Shown in pieces: positions 16,814 through 26,378 of a stretch of 64,000 nucleotides of DNA. The translations under genes were made by a program, and so were the position numbers. Under the pieces are notes generated by a model that ran no database searches, was not told the DNA's origin, and was given only the letters and a program-made list of their open reading frames with translations. Each line of letters opens with the position of its first letter. The first letter of the stretch is position 1. This DNA comes from Saprospiraceae bacterium. Its GTDB lineage: Bacteria > Bacteroidota > Bacteroidia > Chitinophagales > Saprospiraceae. Location of the stretch: NCBI GenBank assembly GCA_028280415.1, contig JANQLV010000045.1:86001-150000 (forward strand), in the 5' to 3' direction.

Positions 16814-16907
16814 TTTCAACAGCGGTCAGGATGATTCCGGTATTTACAAGAACTAAGATAGCAACGTAGTCTAAAATTCTGAGATTCCCTTTTTTGTTCC
16901 AGCGCAT
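16800..16907 (-). CDS. Possible 35-residue single-span membrane peptide ORF
   Basis: The frame starts ATG at 16907 and encodes MRWNKKGNLRI, then a hydrophobic span LDYVAILVLVNTGIILTAV, then ENVRE and stop. A basic N terminus, one ~18-residue membrane segment and an acidic/polar end form a believable small membrane protein. It begins 10 bp after a terminator-like hairpin (16917-16950) on the same strand. No family is recognised. It is too short for statistical confidence; conservation in relatives would decide. Confidence 0.4.
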   Translation of the reverse strand: MRWNKKGNLRILDYVAILVLVNTGIILTAVENVRE

Positions 16908-16916
16908 TTTCAGCAG

Positions 16917-16950
16917 AAAAAACCGGCAGCTACTCCTAAGAGGCTACCGG
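16917..16950 (-). terminator. Minus-strand terminator/attenuator-like hairpin in leader of the small ORFs
   Basis: Read on the minus strand, CCGGTAGC (16950-16943) pairs with GCTGCCGG (16930-16923), with one wobble, and is followed by six T residues. No minus-strand gene ends upstream of it; the interval 16951-17198 contains only AT-rich sequence and, on the minus strand, ATTG and TACTGTTTG elements with roughly promoter-like spacing. It could therefore be a premature terminator in the leader of the 16079-16907 unit or the end of a small RNA of about 100 nt. Confidence 0.6.
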
Positions 16951-17198
16951 CTCATCAACTATCAATTAATTATAAAAACCATAGGCGTAGATCTACTCTC
17001 TGTTTGATTTAGAATAGCATGAATCCATTATTAAAATGCGCACTGGACCTTACTAGCAAACAGTAACTAAAGGAGTGTTACTTCAATCCACAAAAAGGTA
17101 AGGGGGAAAACGTTATTTTTTATAAAAATGAATGAGTTCCATATTTATAATTCTTCCTACTTTTTAAGTAATTTCAGTCTTTCGAAAAATCAAATACT

Positions 17199-20100
17199 AT
17201 GAAGAAAATCTACTTATTGATTTTAATTCCTTTGCTGTGCAGCTCACTCTTCGTACAAGCACAAAAATCTAAAAAAACTGAACCCGCTGAAAAGCCAAGC
17301 CCCGAAAAACAATTCAATGCCCTTAAATTTCGCAATATCGGTCCCTTTAGAGGAGGCCGGACCAATGCGGTATGTGGTGTCCCCGGTGATCCGCTAACTT
17401 ATTATTTTGGTGGCGTTGGTGGAGGTATCTGGAAAACGGAGGATGCCGGGATCAGTTGGCGCAACATTAGCGATGGCTTTTTAAAATCAGGTTCAGTAGG
17501 TGCTATTGCCATTGCGCCAAGCGATCAAAATGTCATATATGCGGGAATGGGCGAACATGCGGTGCGCGGAGTAATGACCTCACATGGTGACGGCCTTTAC
17601 AAATCAACTGATGCCGGGCAAAGCTGGACACATATCGGTCTGGAAAAATCAATGCATATTTCTTCAATTATCATTCATCCCCAAAATCCCGATATGGTCT
17701 ATGTAGCTGTACAAGGCGCTCTGTGGGGCCCAAGTGAAGATCGGGGTGTTTATCGCTCGGAAGATGGTGGACAAACCTGGAAAAAATGCCTCTTTGTGGA
17801 TAAACATAGCGGAGCCTCTGATTTGAGTATGGATCATAATAATCCCAGAATTCTATACGCCGGAATGTGGGATCATCAGAGGTATCCCTGGAAAATACGC
17901 AGTGGTGGCGAGCATTCGGGTATCTGGAAATCAACTGATGGAGGAGATAACTGGGAACGACTCAGCAAAGGGCTTCCAGAAGAGATGGGTAAAGTAGCTG
18001 TAAAAGTATCTCCCGCAAACTCTAATCGGTTGTATGCCAATATCGAAGCTGAAAAAGGCGGTGTTTATCGTTCAGATAATGGTGGACAATCCTGGCAACA
18101 AGTCAACAATCAAAGAGTTACTATTGCAAGAGCATGGTATTACATCGAGTTGTTTTGCGATCCGGTAAATGAGGATATTGTTTATGTTCTGAATGCTCCT
18201 ATGCTAAAATCTGTCGATGGCGGGAAGTCTTTTCAACGGATTCCCAATCCGCATACAGATCAGCACGATTTATGGATTAATCCCGCTAATCCTAAAAATA
18301 TGATCCTCGGTAATGACGGGGGCGCATGCATTACTTTTAATGGCGGAAAATCCTGGTCAAGTCAGAATAATCAACCAACGGCTCAATTCTATCGGGTAAT
18401 CGCTGATCAACAGTTTCCCTATCATATTTATGGCGGTCAACAGGATAATTCTACTGTTTGCATAGCCAGTAAAACGCGCTTTGGCAATATTAGCGATGAG
18501 GATTGGTTTCCGGTAGCCGGAGGTGAGTCCGCATTTCTGGCCTTTGATCCCGAAGATCCCGAAATGGTCTATGGAACGAGTATTCAGGGCTTTATTGATT
18601 CTTACAATACAAAGAGCAAAATAAGAAAGAACATCATGGCTTATCCACAGCTTAATCTTGGAACTAATCCGGTGGATATGAAGTATCGCTTCAATTGGAA
18701 CTCCCCTCTTGTCAGCCAAATTCAAAACCCCAAAATTCTTTACCACGGAGGAAACCTGATTTTGCGTAGTGATGATGAAGGTTATAGCTGGCAGGAAATT
18801 AGTCCTGATCTCACTCGTAACGATACCTCCAAGCATACGATTGGTGGTGAACCTTTTACCAACGAAGCTGCCGGAGGTGAAGTCTATAATACGATAAGTT
18901 ATCTGGCCGTTTCACCCCACCAGGCTGGTACTATTTGGGTCGGAACGGATGACGGTCTGGTCCATCTCACTCAAAACGAAGGGCGGGATTGGCAGAATGT
19001 CAGCCCAAAAGCACTGGGTGAAGCCTTGATCAATGCTGTTGAAGTATCTCCACATGATCCTGCTACTGCTTATCTGGCTGTTACCAAATACAAATTCAGT
19101 GATCTTTCCCCCATCATTTATAAAACTGATAATTTTGGCAAATCCTGGAAGCGGATTGATAAAGGCTTGCCGGAGCACAATTTTGTACGGGTCGTACGTG
19201 AAGACCCTGTCCGAAAAGGACTGTTATACGCAGGTACGGAAAGCGGGCTGTGGATAAGTTTCGACGATGGGAAAAACTGGGAAGCTTTTCAGCAAAATCT
19301 ACCGATCTGTCCCATAACCGATCTCACCATTGCAGATAATGATTTGGTAGTAGCAACCTCTGGCCGGGCATTTTGGATATTGGATGATTTAAGCATCCTG
19401 CAACAAAAAGGAGAGCAGGCACCAAAGGATCGTATTTCGATTTTTAATCCCAAACAACAATACAGATTTACGACAGATGCCAGTCCCAAAGCCAGAGGTG
19501 CGGGTCAAAATCCAATGAATGGTGTAATCTTCGATTACATTTTGCCAGACTCGACGAGTGAAAAAGACACTTTAGTATTAGAGGTTTATGACGGGAAGGG
19601 TTCGCTAATCAGGTCTATATCCAATCAGAAAAATACCGGGTTCAAAAGCTGGGAAGGTGGTCCTCAGCCAGATGCAGTCCTCCCTTCTGTAGCCGGACAC
19701 AATCGCTTTTCCTGGGATTTACGCCGGACAGCCCTACCCGCAATTGAAAACGTTTTTGTCATGGGAGATTATCGTGGTCACCTCTCCTCTCCCGGAAAAT
19801 ATACCCTAAAACTGTGTTCGAATCAAGATACGGTTGAAGTTGATTTTTCCCTGCATGCTGATCCCCGATTAAAGGCCAGTGCAGCTGATTTCCGAGCTCA
19901 ACAAACTTCGCTCCTGCAAATTGAATCGACGGTAAAAGATATTCACAAAAGTGTTAACCGCTTTCGCTCTGTTAAAAAGCAGTTGGAGAATCGTCTGATT
20001 TTACTACGGGAAATGGAAGGAAAAGAAGAGATCGTTAAAAAAGGGGAAACCGCTCTGGAAAATATTAGCCAATGGGAAGCCAAACTGATTCAGACGAAAC

Positions 20101-20345
20101 AGGAAACTTTTCAGGATGTCATTAATTTCAGGAATCAATTAAGTGCTGAATTGTTTCAGCTAAAATCAATGCTGGACAGCCATAGCCCCAGACCGACAAA
20201 AGGCACAGAATTGCGTTTAAAAGAACTGTTAAAAAACTGGGAAACCTATAAGGCTGAAATGGAAGCGTTAATCAAACAGGAAATTGATGGCTTTAATAAA
20301 GCCTATCAATCCAGCAATTTACCAGCTCTGATTCTACCCGATTAG
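17199..20345 (+). CDS. VPS10/sortilin-like beta-propeller exported protein with Asp-box (BNR) repeats
   Basis: This 1048-residue protein has a signal peptide (1-21, ending LFVQAQ). Residues ~40-740 hold at least ten Asp-box repeats of form S/T-x-D-x-G-x-x-W, for example [63 protein letters not shown] and SFDDGKNW. These define a large propeller of the VPS10/sialidase-like type often annotated as 'WD40/YVTN/BNR-like glycosyl hydrolase'. A beta-rich domain (~790-880) and a helical, probably coiled-coil, C-terminal part (~890-1040) follow. No T9SS tail is present, so it is likely periplasmic. Whether it is an enzyme or a binding protein is not readable; VPS10-like architecture suggests peptide or protein binding. 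Confidence 0.88.
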   Translation: MKKIYLLILIPLLCSSLFVQAQKSKKTEPAEKPSPEKQFNALKFRNIGPFRGGRTNAVCGVPGDPLTYYFGGVGGGIWKTEDAGISWRNISDGFLKSGSVGAIAIAPSDQNVIYAGMGEHAVRGVMTSHGDGLYKSTDAGQSWTHIGLEKSMHISSIIIHPQNPDMVYVAVQGALWGPSEDRGVYRSEDGGQTWKKCLFVDKHSGASDLSMDHNNPRILYAGMWDHQRYPWKIRSGGEHSGIWKSTDGGDNWERLSKGLPEEMGKVAVKVSPANSNRLYANIEAEKGGVYRSDNGGQSWQQVNNQRVTIARAWYYIELFCDPVNEDIVYVLNAPMLKSVDGGKSFQRIPNPHTDQHDLWINPANPKNMILGNDGGACITFNGGKSWSSQNNQPTAQFYRVIADQQFPYHIYGGQQDNSTVCIASKTRFGNISDEDWFPVAGGESAFLAFDPEDPEMVYGTSIQGFIDSYNTKSKIRKNIMAYPQLNLGTNPVDMKYRFNWNSPLVSQIQNPKILYHGGNLILRSDDEGYSWQEISPDLTRNDTSKHTIGGEPFTNEAAGGEVYNTISYLAVSPHQAGTIWVGTDDGLVHLTQNEGRDWQNVSPKALGEALINAVEVSPHDPATAYLAVTKYKFSDLSPIIYKTDNFGKSWKRIDKGLPEHNFVRVVREDPVRKGLLYAGTESGLWISFDDGKNWEAFQQNLPICPITDLTIADNDLVVATSGRAFWILDDLSILQQKGEQAPKDRISIFNPKQQYRFTTDASPKARGAGQNPMNGVIFDYILPDSTSEKDTLVLEVYDGKGSLIRSISNQKNTGFKSWEGGPQPDAVLPSVAGHNRFSWDLRRTALPAIENVFVMGDYRGHLSSPGKYTLKLCSNQDTVEVDFSLHADPRLKASAADFRAQQTSLLQIESTVKDIHKSVNRFRSVKKQLENRLILLREMEGKEEIVKKGETALENISQWEAKLIQTKQETFQDVINFRNQLSAELFQLKSMLDSHSPRPTKGTELRLKELLKNWETYKAEMEALIKQEIDGFNKAYQSSNLPALILPD

Positions 20346-20602
20346 CTGGAATTGGAGACAGGTTTTTTTAATCCGCTTTCGATAGCGCAAATTTGCCATT
20401 TTTTACTGACCTTTACTTTACAAAGTAAGAACTTCGTCCGATCGAAATGGAGAAAATAATTGAATAGTACTAACTTTTTGGCTTTCTGCCTGAAACGATA
20501 CAAGACTTAAAATATAAGCGATTTGATGTATTAATGATTTTTGAAAACTAATTGGCGACATAGATGAAAACCTGTTCGTTCAACTACACCTAGACTTATT
20601 AT

Positions 20603-22891
20603 ATGACAAAAGAGGAAAAAACGTTTATCCAATCGATCTGGGAGAATCGCTATGTAAAATTTACTGTACCCTATGTAATCGGAGCATGGGGGTTTATCCA
20701 GGTAGCTGCTTTTCTGGAAAGCCGATACCAATGGGCAAAGAACTGGCCTGATTTCATTTTGGTTTTTTCGCTGATCATGCTTCCTTCCGTTTTGCTTTTC
20801 AGCTATTTTCGAGGCAAGAAGAGCGAACAATTAGTCAAAACTGAAAAGATTTTCCTTCCTGCAAATTTTATCCTGGCGCTGGTCCTGGCATTTTTTGCTT
20901 TGGGCAAAGAGGATACCATTAAAAACACAGCCTCCAAGGTTTCAGTTGTCAATGAAGAGGGACAAACCGTCGAACGGGTTGTGCCACATGTTTCTTCCAT
21001 TAAAAGAGTAGTCCTCTTGCCCTGGGATAATGAAATAGAGGATGAAGTACAAAACTGGATTGGCTTCGGTTTGCCGATATTGGTTGAAGCTGATCTGGAG
21101 CAGGATACCAGGGTAATCGCTATTTCTCCGCAGTCCCTTTCCGAGGAAATGCAGGAATACAATATCAAACCCGATCAGAAAATTCCTTTTGCCATAAAAA
21201 GAAAAATTGCAGTTGATAATTACAGTGATTATTTCTTGGAGGGGAAACTTTCACAAACGGAGGACAATTATGAACTGGTCACTACTTTATATAGCACCAA
21301 GGACGGAAAACCAATCTACTCCAAAGAATATACGAATAGCAATCCAATCGAGATGGTCGACAATATTAGTCAGGATTTTCGGAAGGAAGTATATGTTGAA
21401 AATGAACTGCAGGAAGACTTTGTAGATTTGCCGGCTTCCAATTTATATACTTCTTCGCTGGAAGCATTGAAAGCCTATACGCTCGGTGTACAGGCATCGA
21501 GTTTTCAGCGAAATATGGCTACAGCGATTAGTCAAATCCAAACAGCGATCAGCCTTGATCCCAATTTTGCTATTGCCTATGCAACCCTGAGCAATTATTT
21601 GCTGAGTACCAATCAGATGAAGGAAGCTAAAGAAGCCAGCAAGAAAGCAATGCAGTTGGAAGACATGCTTTCAGAGCCTTTACAATTTGTGGTAAAACAT
21701 GGCTACATGAAACTGGAAAGTCCCCCAAAAGCAATTGCACTGCTCGAAATGTGGTCCCAGATTTATCCCAAGGATTACACCCCATACAGCTATCTGATTA
21801 GCAGTTACAGGCAAAACGGGCAAGCTGAAAAAGCACTCCTGACCGCGCAGCGAGCGCATGAAAACGGACATAGTGGTTCATTGCTTTTGACACTGGCCAG
21901 TTTGGAAAATGCGATGGGTAATCTTCAGGAGGCCAAAAAATATTATGATCAATTTGAAAAAGAATTTCCCAATAAAATTAAAGATACCTTTGGAAAGGGA
22001 AACCTCTATATGGCACAAGGCGATTTCTCAAAAGCCAAAGAACATTTCGAAAAACTACTTTTACTCGACCCGGATAAAGCCAATATCATCTCAAAACTGG
22101 CGGAGATAGAAGGGCATTACGGAAATTTTGACCGTCAACTCGAATTGCTGGATGAAGCGCTTAAGAACGAGAAGCAGTTTGTAGATTCTCTTACCATATT
22201 ACAAAAAAAAGAACTCGTTTATTTAAACCTTGGCCGAATAGAAACCTACTTTGAGGAGATGGAGAAAAGGTGGCAAATTTCTACCCGGGTAGCCCCCCTC
22301 GATCAGCTCCGCAGTGAATTGTTAGCTCCTTATAATGTCGAGGCCCTGATCAATCAGGGCAAGGAAAATGTACTGGAAGAGTTACTGGCTATTTCCTCCA
22401 GACTGGACAAGAGTATCATCGATTTTGACTGTGTTGCGGAAGGTAATTATTATATCTTCTCGAATGATGCGGAAAATTTGAATGCTTCCATGGATTCTTG
22501 TCTCGCAGTCTTCAAGAAAATTCAATCAGCCGTACAGGTAAATATTGTTTACGCTTTTATTGCCAAGGTGAATGGCGATTACGCAAAAGCGGTAGAATAC
22601 GTGGAAGAAGTACAAAATGAATCAGGTTTATCCGATGCTAATTTGCACATGTTTGCGGAATTCTATCGGTTAAATGAGGATTATCAAAAAGCAGAGCAAA
22701 AGCTTAAGGATGGTTTAAAAATCAATCCTTTCAATCCTAAACTACTTTATCAGCTTGCACTAAGCTACCAGGCTCAGGGCAAAAAGAAGGAAGCAAAAGA
22801 AGCAGTACAAAAGGCAATTGACATCTGGAAAAACGCCGATGCCAATTATAAACCTGCCTTGCTGGCCAGAGAATTAGCACAGAATTTATAA
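20603..22891 (+). CDS. Membrane-anchored TPR protein with FlgO/TolB_N-like domain
   Basis: This 762-residue protein has a short cytoplasmic N terminus (KTFIQSIWENRYVKF). Three hydrophobic segments follow (~22-40, ~48-68 and ~87-103), then an extracytoplasmic alpha/beta domain at about 130-270 containing KRVVLLPWDNEIEDEVQNW and GLPILVEADLEQD, which resembles the FlgO/TolB N-terminal fold. A long TPR array follows (~285-760). This architecture is common in Bacteroidota and is often annotated after adenylate-cyclase-linked TPR proteins. A signalling or assembly scaffold role is plausible, but no catalytic domain is present. It is monocistronic. Confidence 0.82.
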   Translation: MTKEEKTFIQSIWENRYVKFTVPYVIGAWGFIQVAAFLESRYQWAKNWPDFILVFSLIMLPSVLLFSYFRGKKSEQLVKTEKIFLPANFILALVLAFFALGKEDTIKNTASKVSVVNEEGQTVERVVPHVSSIKRVVLLPWDNEIEDEVQNWIGFGLPILVEADLEQDTRVIAISPQSLSEEMQEYNIKPDQKIPFAIKRKIAVDNYSDYFLEGKLSQTEDNYELVTTLYSTKDGKPIYSKEYTNSNPIEMVDNISQDFRKEVYVENELQEDFVDLPASNLYTSSLEALKAYTLGVQASSFQRNMATAISQIQTAISLDPNFAIAYATLSNYLLSTNQMKEAKEASKKAMQLEDMLSEPLQFVVKHGYMKLESPPKAIALLEMWSQIYPKDYTPYSYLISSYRQNGQAEKALLTAQRAHENGHSGSLLLTLASLENAMGNLQEAKKYYDQFEKEFPNKIKDTFGKGNLYMAQGDFSKAKEHFEKLLLLDPDKANIISKLAEIEGHYGNFDRQLELLDEALKNEKQFVDSLTILQKKELVYLNLGRIETYFEEMEKRWQISTRVAPLDQLRSELLAPYNVEALINQGKENVLEELLAISSRLDKSIIDFDCVAEGNYYIFSNDAENLNASMDSCLAVFKKIQSAVQVNIVYAFIAKVNGDYAKAVEYVEEVQNESGLSDANLHMFAEFYRLNEDYQKAEQKLKDGLKINPFNPKLLYQLALSYQAQGKKKEAKEAVQKAIDIWKNADANYKPALLARELAQNL

Positions 22892-23126
22892 AACACCAAT
22901 AAGCTTTATTGCTTATACTTTTGGCTTTAATTTACTTTTTGCAAAGTAATAGGCATTTGCATCACCTTTCTCTGATAACAGCCAATTTTAAGATTTCCTT
23001 AACGTTCGTTTACAAGTTGACAATACATTAATTTATTTTGTGATGTAAAGCTTCAGAGTTTTATACCTTAATACTTTGGGCTTAAGCTAAGTCTGTATAC
23101 ATCCAAAAAACTAAACTTTTGAAGGC

Positions 23127-23792
23127 ATGAAAAAATTTAATCCAACTTTGCTTGGGCTTATACTTCTTTGCTTAGCCCTAACCTTAACTTTCACCGCTTG
23201 TAATGATGATGATGAAAACATTAGTCCTCCTAATCCTCCCGCTGCCGTTCCCAATTTCTTTCCAATGAGCATAGGTAATTACTGGATTTACGATGTAGTA
23301 AGAGTTGATTCCAATGGTACAGAAACTTTACTGAACTATAGCGATACCATCCGGATTATTGGAGATACTTCATACAACAGTAACATCTATTACAGTATTG
23401 AACAAGACAGATTCCTGACAACACAAGCTCTGAAAGACACGATCTACAGAAGAGATTCAAGCGGTTATTTAGTAAACCTGGAAGGAAGAATCAGTTTTAG
23501 CGCAGATGATTATCATACAATTTTCCATACCTGGGAAATTCCGCAAGCTAATATAAAAGTCGATTACTTTGTAGATGATTCACTTTATACTTACAATGTT
23601 CCGGCAGGAAACTTCGATTGCCTTAATTATGTTGGCTTGGTTCAATACCTCGATCCGGCCAGTACCTTTCCGGACAGGTATATGAATACGGCTTATTCTA
23701 ATAATATCGGGATTATATTTCAAAACGAAATTTTCGCCAGCAGTTTAGCAACTGAATATCAGAGGCGTTTAAGAGAATATCATTTTGAATAA
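23127..23792 (+). CDS. Small exported lipoprotein, hypothetical
   Basis: This 221-residue protein has a lipoprotein signal ending LTFTAC (Cys25), followed by an acidic spacer NDDDEN that suggests export to the outer membrane or cell surface in Bacteroidota. The mature part begins near NFFPMSIGNYWIYDVVRVDS, a beta-rich 'FFPMsiGNyWiYd' motif found in many Bacteroidota lipoproteins of unknown function. No catalytic residues are evident. A terminator follows 250 bp downstream. Confidence 0.8.
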   Translation: MKKFNPTLLGLILLCLALTLTFTACNDDDENISPPNPPAAVPNFFPMSIGNYWIYDVVRVDSNGTETLLNYSDTIRIIGDTSYNSNIYYSIEQDRFLTTQALKDTIYRRDSSGYLVNLEGRISFSADDYHTIFHTWEIPQANIKVDYFVDDSLYTYNVPAGNFDCLNYVGLVQYLDPASTFPDRYMNTAYSNNIGIIFQNEIFASSLATEYQRRLREYHFE

Positions 23793-24116
23793 TTAGACAG
23801 GCTATTAAAGCTATGAATTATTTGCAATTAATTAAAAGCTCAAAGGTCATGATGCCAATGCCGAAAAACAACTCCTTGTTGAAGTAGACATTATGATCTT
23901 TGGCTTTTCTTTTCTGTATTTATAATGCGTAAGCCTCCTATAATCTAATGAAGCATTAACTACCGAAGAGTATGGACCTACTCCGTATCTCTGGGAATCA
24001 TGAAAACACTAAGATAGTTTTTAGTTTAATTTAGAGATAGATAAGCAAGACTCAGGTAACCTTTTAATTCATTCCAGTTTTTCATCTTCCTGAGTCTTGC
24101 TATTTTTAGGATTTTT
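23793..24116. other. 324-bp interval between convergent genes
   Basis: No ORF of note is present. The only clear structure is the hairpin at 24045-24107 close to the end of the minus-strand phospholipase D gene. Confidence 0.5.
24045..24107 (+). terminator. Long-loop terminator between convergent genes
   Basis: A perfect 12-bp stem, GCAAGACTCAGG at 24045-24056 with CCTGAGTCTTGC at 24089-24100, has a 32-base loop and is followed by TATTTTT on the plus strand. The minus-strand gene stops 10 bp away, and the same stem may also stop it. Confidence 0.7.
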
Positions 24117-26327
24117 TTATTTAACGATCATCAACGGTCGGCTAGTAATTTCCGTTCCCATTCTAAACACCAAGGTGTACATCCCCGTCGGTAATCCTTT
24201 TACAAAAATTTCCTCTCTGATATCTCCCTGAGCATTTTTCAAAAAGATAGAATGCAAAATACGACCATTCATATCCGTCAATGCAATGGTTAAATCTCCG
24301 GTATTTTCTATGTTCATGTCTGCAACAGTGACTTCACTGGCCGGATTAGGGCTTAAAACAACATCAAATCCTTCGATAGTAAAATCTTCTGTCGCCGTAA
24401 TACAGTTTAGCCCCATGGTAGACTCGCACCAGCGTGCTTCGAATTCCTGAAGAAAGATATTGGCAATATCTGCATCGTGGATAATCAGCGTATTCTCATC
24501 ATTTCGAACATCAGCTGAATTCGACCAGTTATGTGATCCGGTAATTACCATTGGATCGGAGCCCGGATTAGTAGCATCAACAATTGCATACTTATGATGA
24601 ATATCTTTAGATGGCTCCGCAGCCTGAAGTACATTTACCCCCTGATCTACCAGCCAATCGAATTCAGAGCCGGTATCGTTGATATTGTTTATGATTCCCC
24701 GTACACTGGCTCCCGAATTATGCACATCTCTTACGGCCGTTCCCAATTCGTTTTTGGTAAAAGTCAACAGGGCAAATGCAAGATCGGTATCCGTCGTGGC
24801 CAGGGCATTTCCAATATTAATGGAAGTATTATCCGAAGGTGAAAAATAGGATTCAATCATCACACCATTTATATTGAACAAATGCGGTGTGTTATCTTCT
24901 TTATTTTCACCAAACTTTACATTGAAAAAACCGGGATTGGGACCATCCGAACCCCACATCTCTTCAAACTCTGTGGTGTATGCTCTGGCTAAGGCCTGAT
25001 CCTGAATAAAGATCGAATTATTATAATCCGTTGCCAGGTTTTGACTGGTAAAATTAGTCGAACCCGTAAATACCCAGGAGTCATCAACAGACTCGGCGTC
25101 GATTACAATAAATTTATTATGCATCAATGGATCACCATTATTACCTTTTAAAACTGGAAATGGTGGCACCGGATTTTCCAGTGCTAAATTAGCAGTCTGG
25201 TCATCTGCAATATAACGCACCTGTATACCACTATCATGAGCATCGGACAAAGCCTCAACTATGGTTGTTCGATTGTTGTTATAAGCAGAAACATCGATAG
25301 TAGATTGTGCCGAATTGATTCGATTTATGATTGCTGCTTCCAGTGCGGCACTAGTTGTCCCATCAGGATAATCACCACTTGAAAAACTGCCATCTACTCC
25401 GTGATTAAAGTATACCAGAATATCACCACTTGAATTTGAGGTAGTACTAAAAATCCTGATTGTACTTTCAATCACAGATGAGCCACTATCCGAAGTTGCT
25501 TTTACATAATAAGCAGTTGCCGGCTCCAGTCCGGTAATTGTCAGGTTATGATTGGTCGTCATTCCTGAAACGGTAACTTCCTGACCAAGATCAGAAGTAG
25601 TACCGTATTCCACGCGAGTTGTCCCCATTACATTGGTATTCCAGCTCAGTTCAAAACCATCGTTTGTCAAATTCGATTGTACCGGCAAGCTGGTAAAATA
25701 AAAATTATCTGCTATTTCCAGATCATTGATATCCCGGGGTAAAAGTTGATAGATCGAGTTAAATTGTGAACCAATCCCGGTAAGATTTACAGTAGCCAGC
25801 GGAATATCAGAGCCAATTAGCGGGTGGTTGGAGCGAATATAGATTTCGCCTTGTTCGCCGCTTGCTTCAATGGCATAATTTCCAACATTAAAAGTTCCTC
25901 CCCCATCGGCAAAAGTCACACCATTCACTCTCAGGAGCTTAGACTCATTCTCTTCATTGATACCATTAGGTGTAATGACTAATGGTTCAGGCAACATATT
26001 TCCCGAAGAAATAACATTAAAAGAAGTTACCGGATCAATTTCCAAAAGGCCATTAAAGCTTTTTAAGGTACCGGATATTTCAACCCTGTCGCCTCTGTTC
26101 ACACTTTCCGGAAAGTCCGCAACCGAACCTGTTCCCGGATACACCGCAATTCCTCCGGTTGCATCCTGAAAATAGCGGATAATTCCCAATTCGGAACCAT
26201 TAATTGCAATACCTTCAATAGTTACATCGGTGCCTTCTGCCAAATTACGAGCTTCTGAAATATCAATCTGTGCAGTAGCCCAAAAGCCGGAAAGCATCAT
26301 GGAAAAAAGCAAAATGAATTTATTCAT
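24117..26327 (-). CDS. T9SS-secreted double-HKD phospholipase D/nuclease with N-terminal OB-like domain
   Basis: This 736-residue protein has a signal peptide (1-19, ending WATAQ). An OB-fold/YhcR-like domain (~20-110) contains ARNLAEGTDVTIEGIA and RGDRVEISGTLKSF; a fibronectin-III-like domain lies at ~210-295. Two phospholipase D modules carry complete HKD motifs: HNKFIVID with GSTN near residue 402, and HHKYAIVD with GSHN near 576. A type A T9SS sorting domain ends the protein (~655-736, VVLSPNPASE to MYTLVFRMG). It should be cell-surface or secreted and hydrolyse phosphodiesters; OB-plus-PLD favours nucleic acid, but phospholipid cannot be excluded. It is the last gene after the TonB receptor (51-bp gap). 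Confidence 0.92.
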   Translation of the reverse strand: MNKFILLFSMMLSGFWATAQIDISEARNLAEGTDVTIEGIAINGSELGIIRYFQDATGGIAVYPGTGSVADFPESVNRGDRVEISGTLKSFNGLLEIDPVTSFNVISSGNMLPEPLVITPNGINEENESKLLRVNGVTFADGGGTFNVGNYAIEASGEQGEIYIRSNHPLIGSDIPLATVNLTGIGSQFNSIYQLLPRDINDLEIADNFYFTSLPVQSNLTNDGFELSWNTNVMGTTRVEYGTTSDLGQEVTVSGMTTNHNLTITGLEPATAYYVKATSDSGSSVIESTIRIFSTTSNSSGDILVYFNHGVDGSFSSGDYPDGTTSAALEAAIINRINSAQSTIDVSAYNNNRTTIVEALSDAHDSGIQVRYIADDQTANLALENPVPPFPVLKGNNGDPLMHNKFIVIDAESVDDSWVFTGSTNFTSQNLATDYNNSIFIQDQALARAYTTEFEEMWGSDGPNPGFFNVKFGENKEDNTPHLFNINGVMIESYFSPSDNTSINIGNALATTDTDLAFALLTFTKNELGTAVRDVHNSGASVRGIINNINDTGSEFDWLVDQGVNVLQAAEPSKDIHHKYAIVDATNPGSDPMVITGSHNWSNSADVRNDENTLIIHDADIANIFLQEFEARWCESTMGLNCITATEDFTIEGFDVVLSPNPASEVTVADMNIENTGDLTIALTDMNGRILHSIFLKNAQGDIREEIFVKGLPTGMYTLVFRMGTEITSRPLMIVK

Positions 26328-26378
26328 CGGATGATTTATGTTTTTATTAAAAAATTGTTCGATGTTTATGGTTTGTTG

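Noticed and set aside
16653-16856. Hydrophobic plus-strand frame of 67 codons
   Set aside because: Its Phe/Leu richness is explained as antisense to the Lys/Glu-rich minus-strand small ORF and to the start of the barrel gene.
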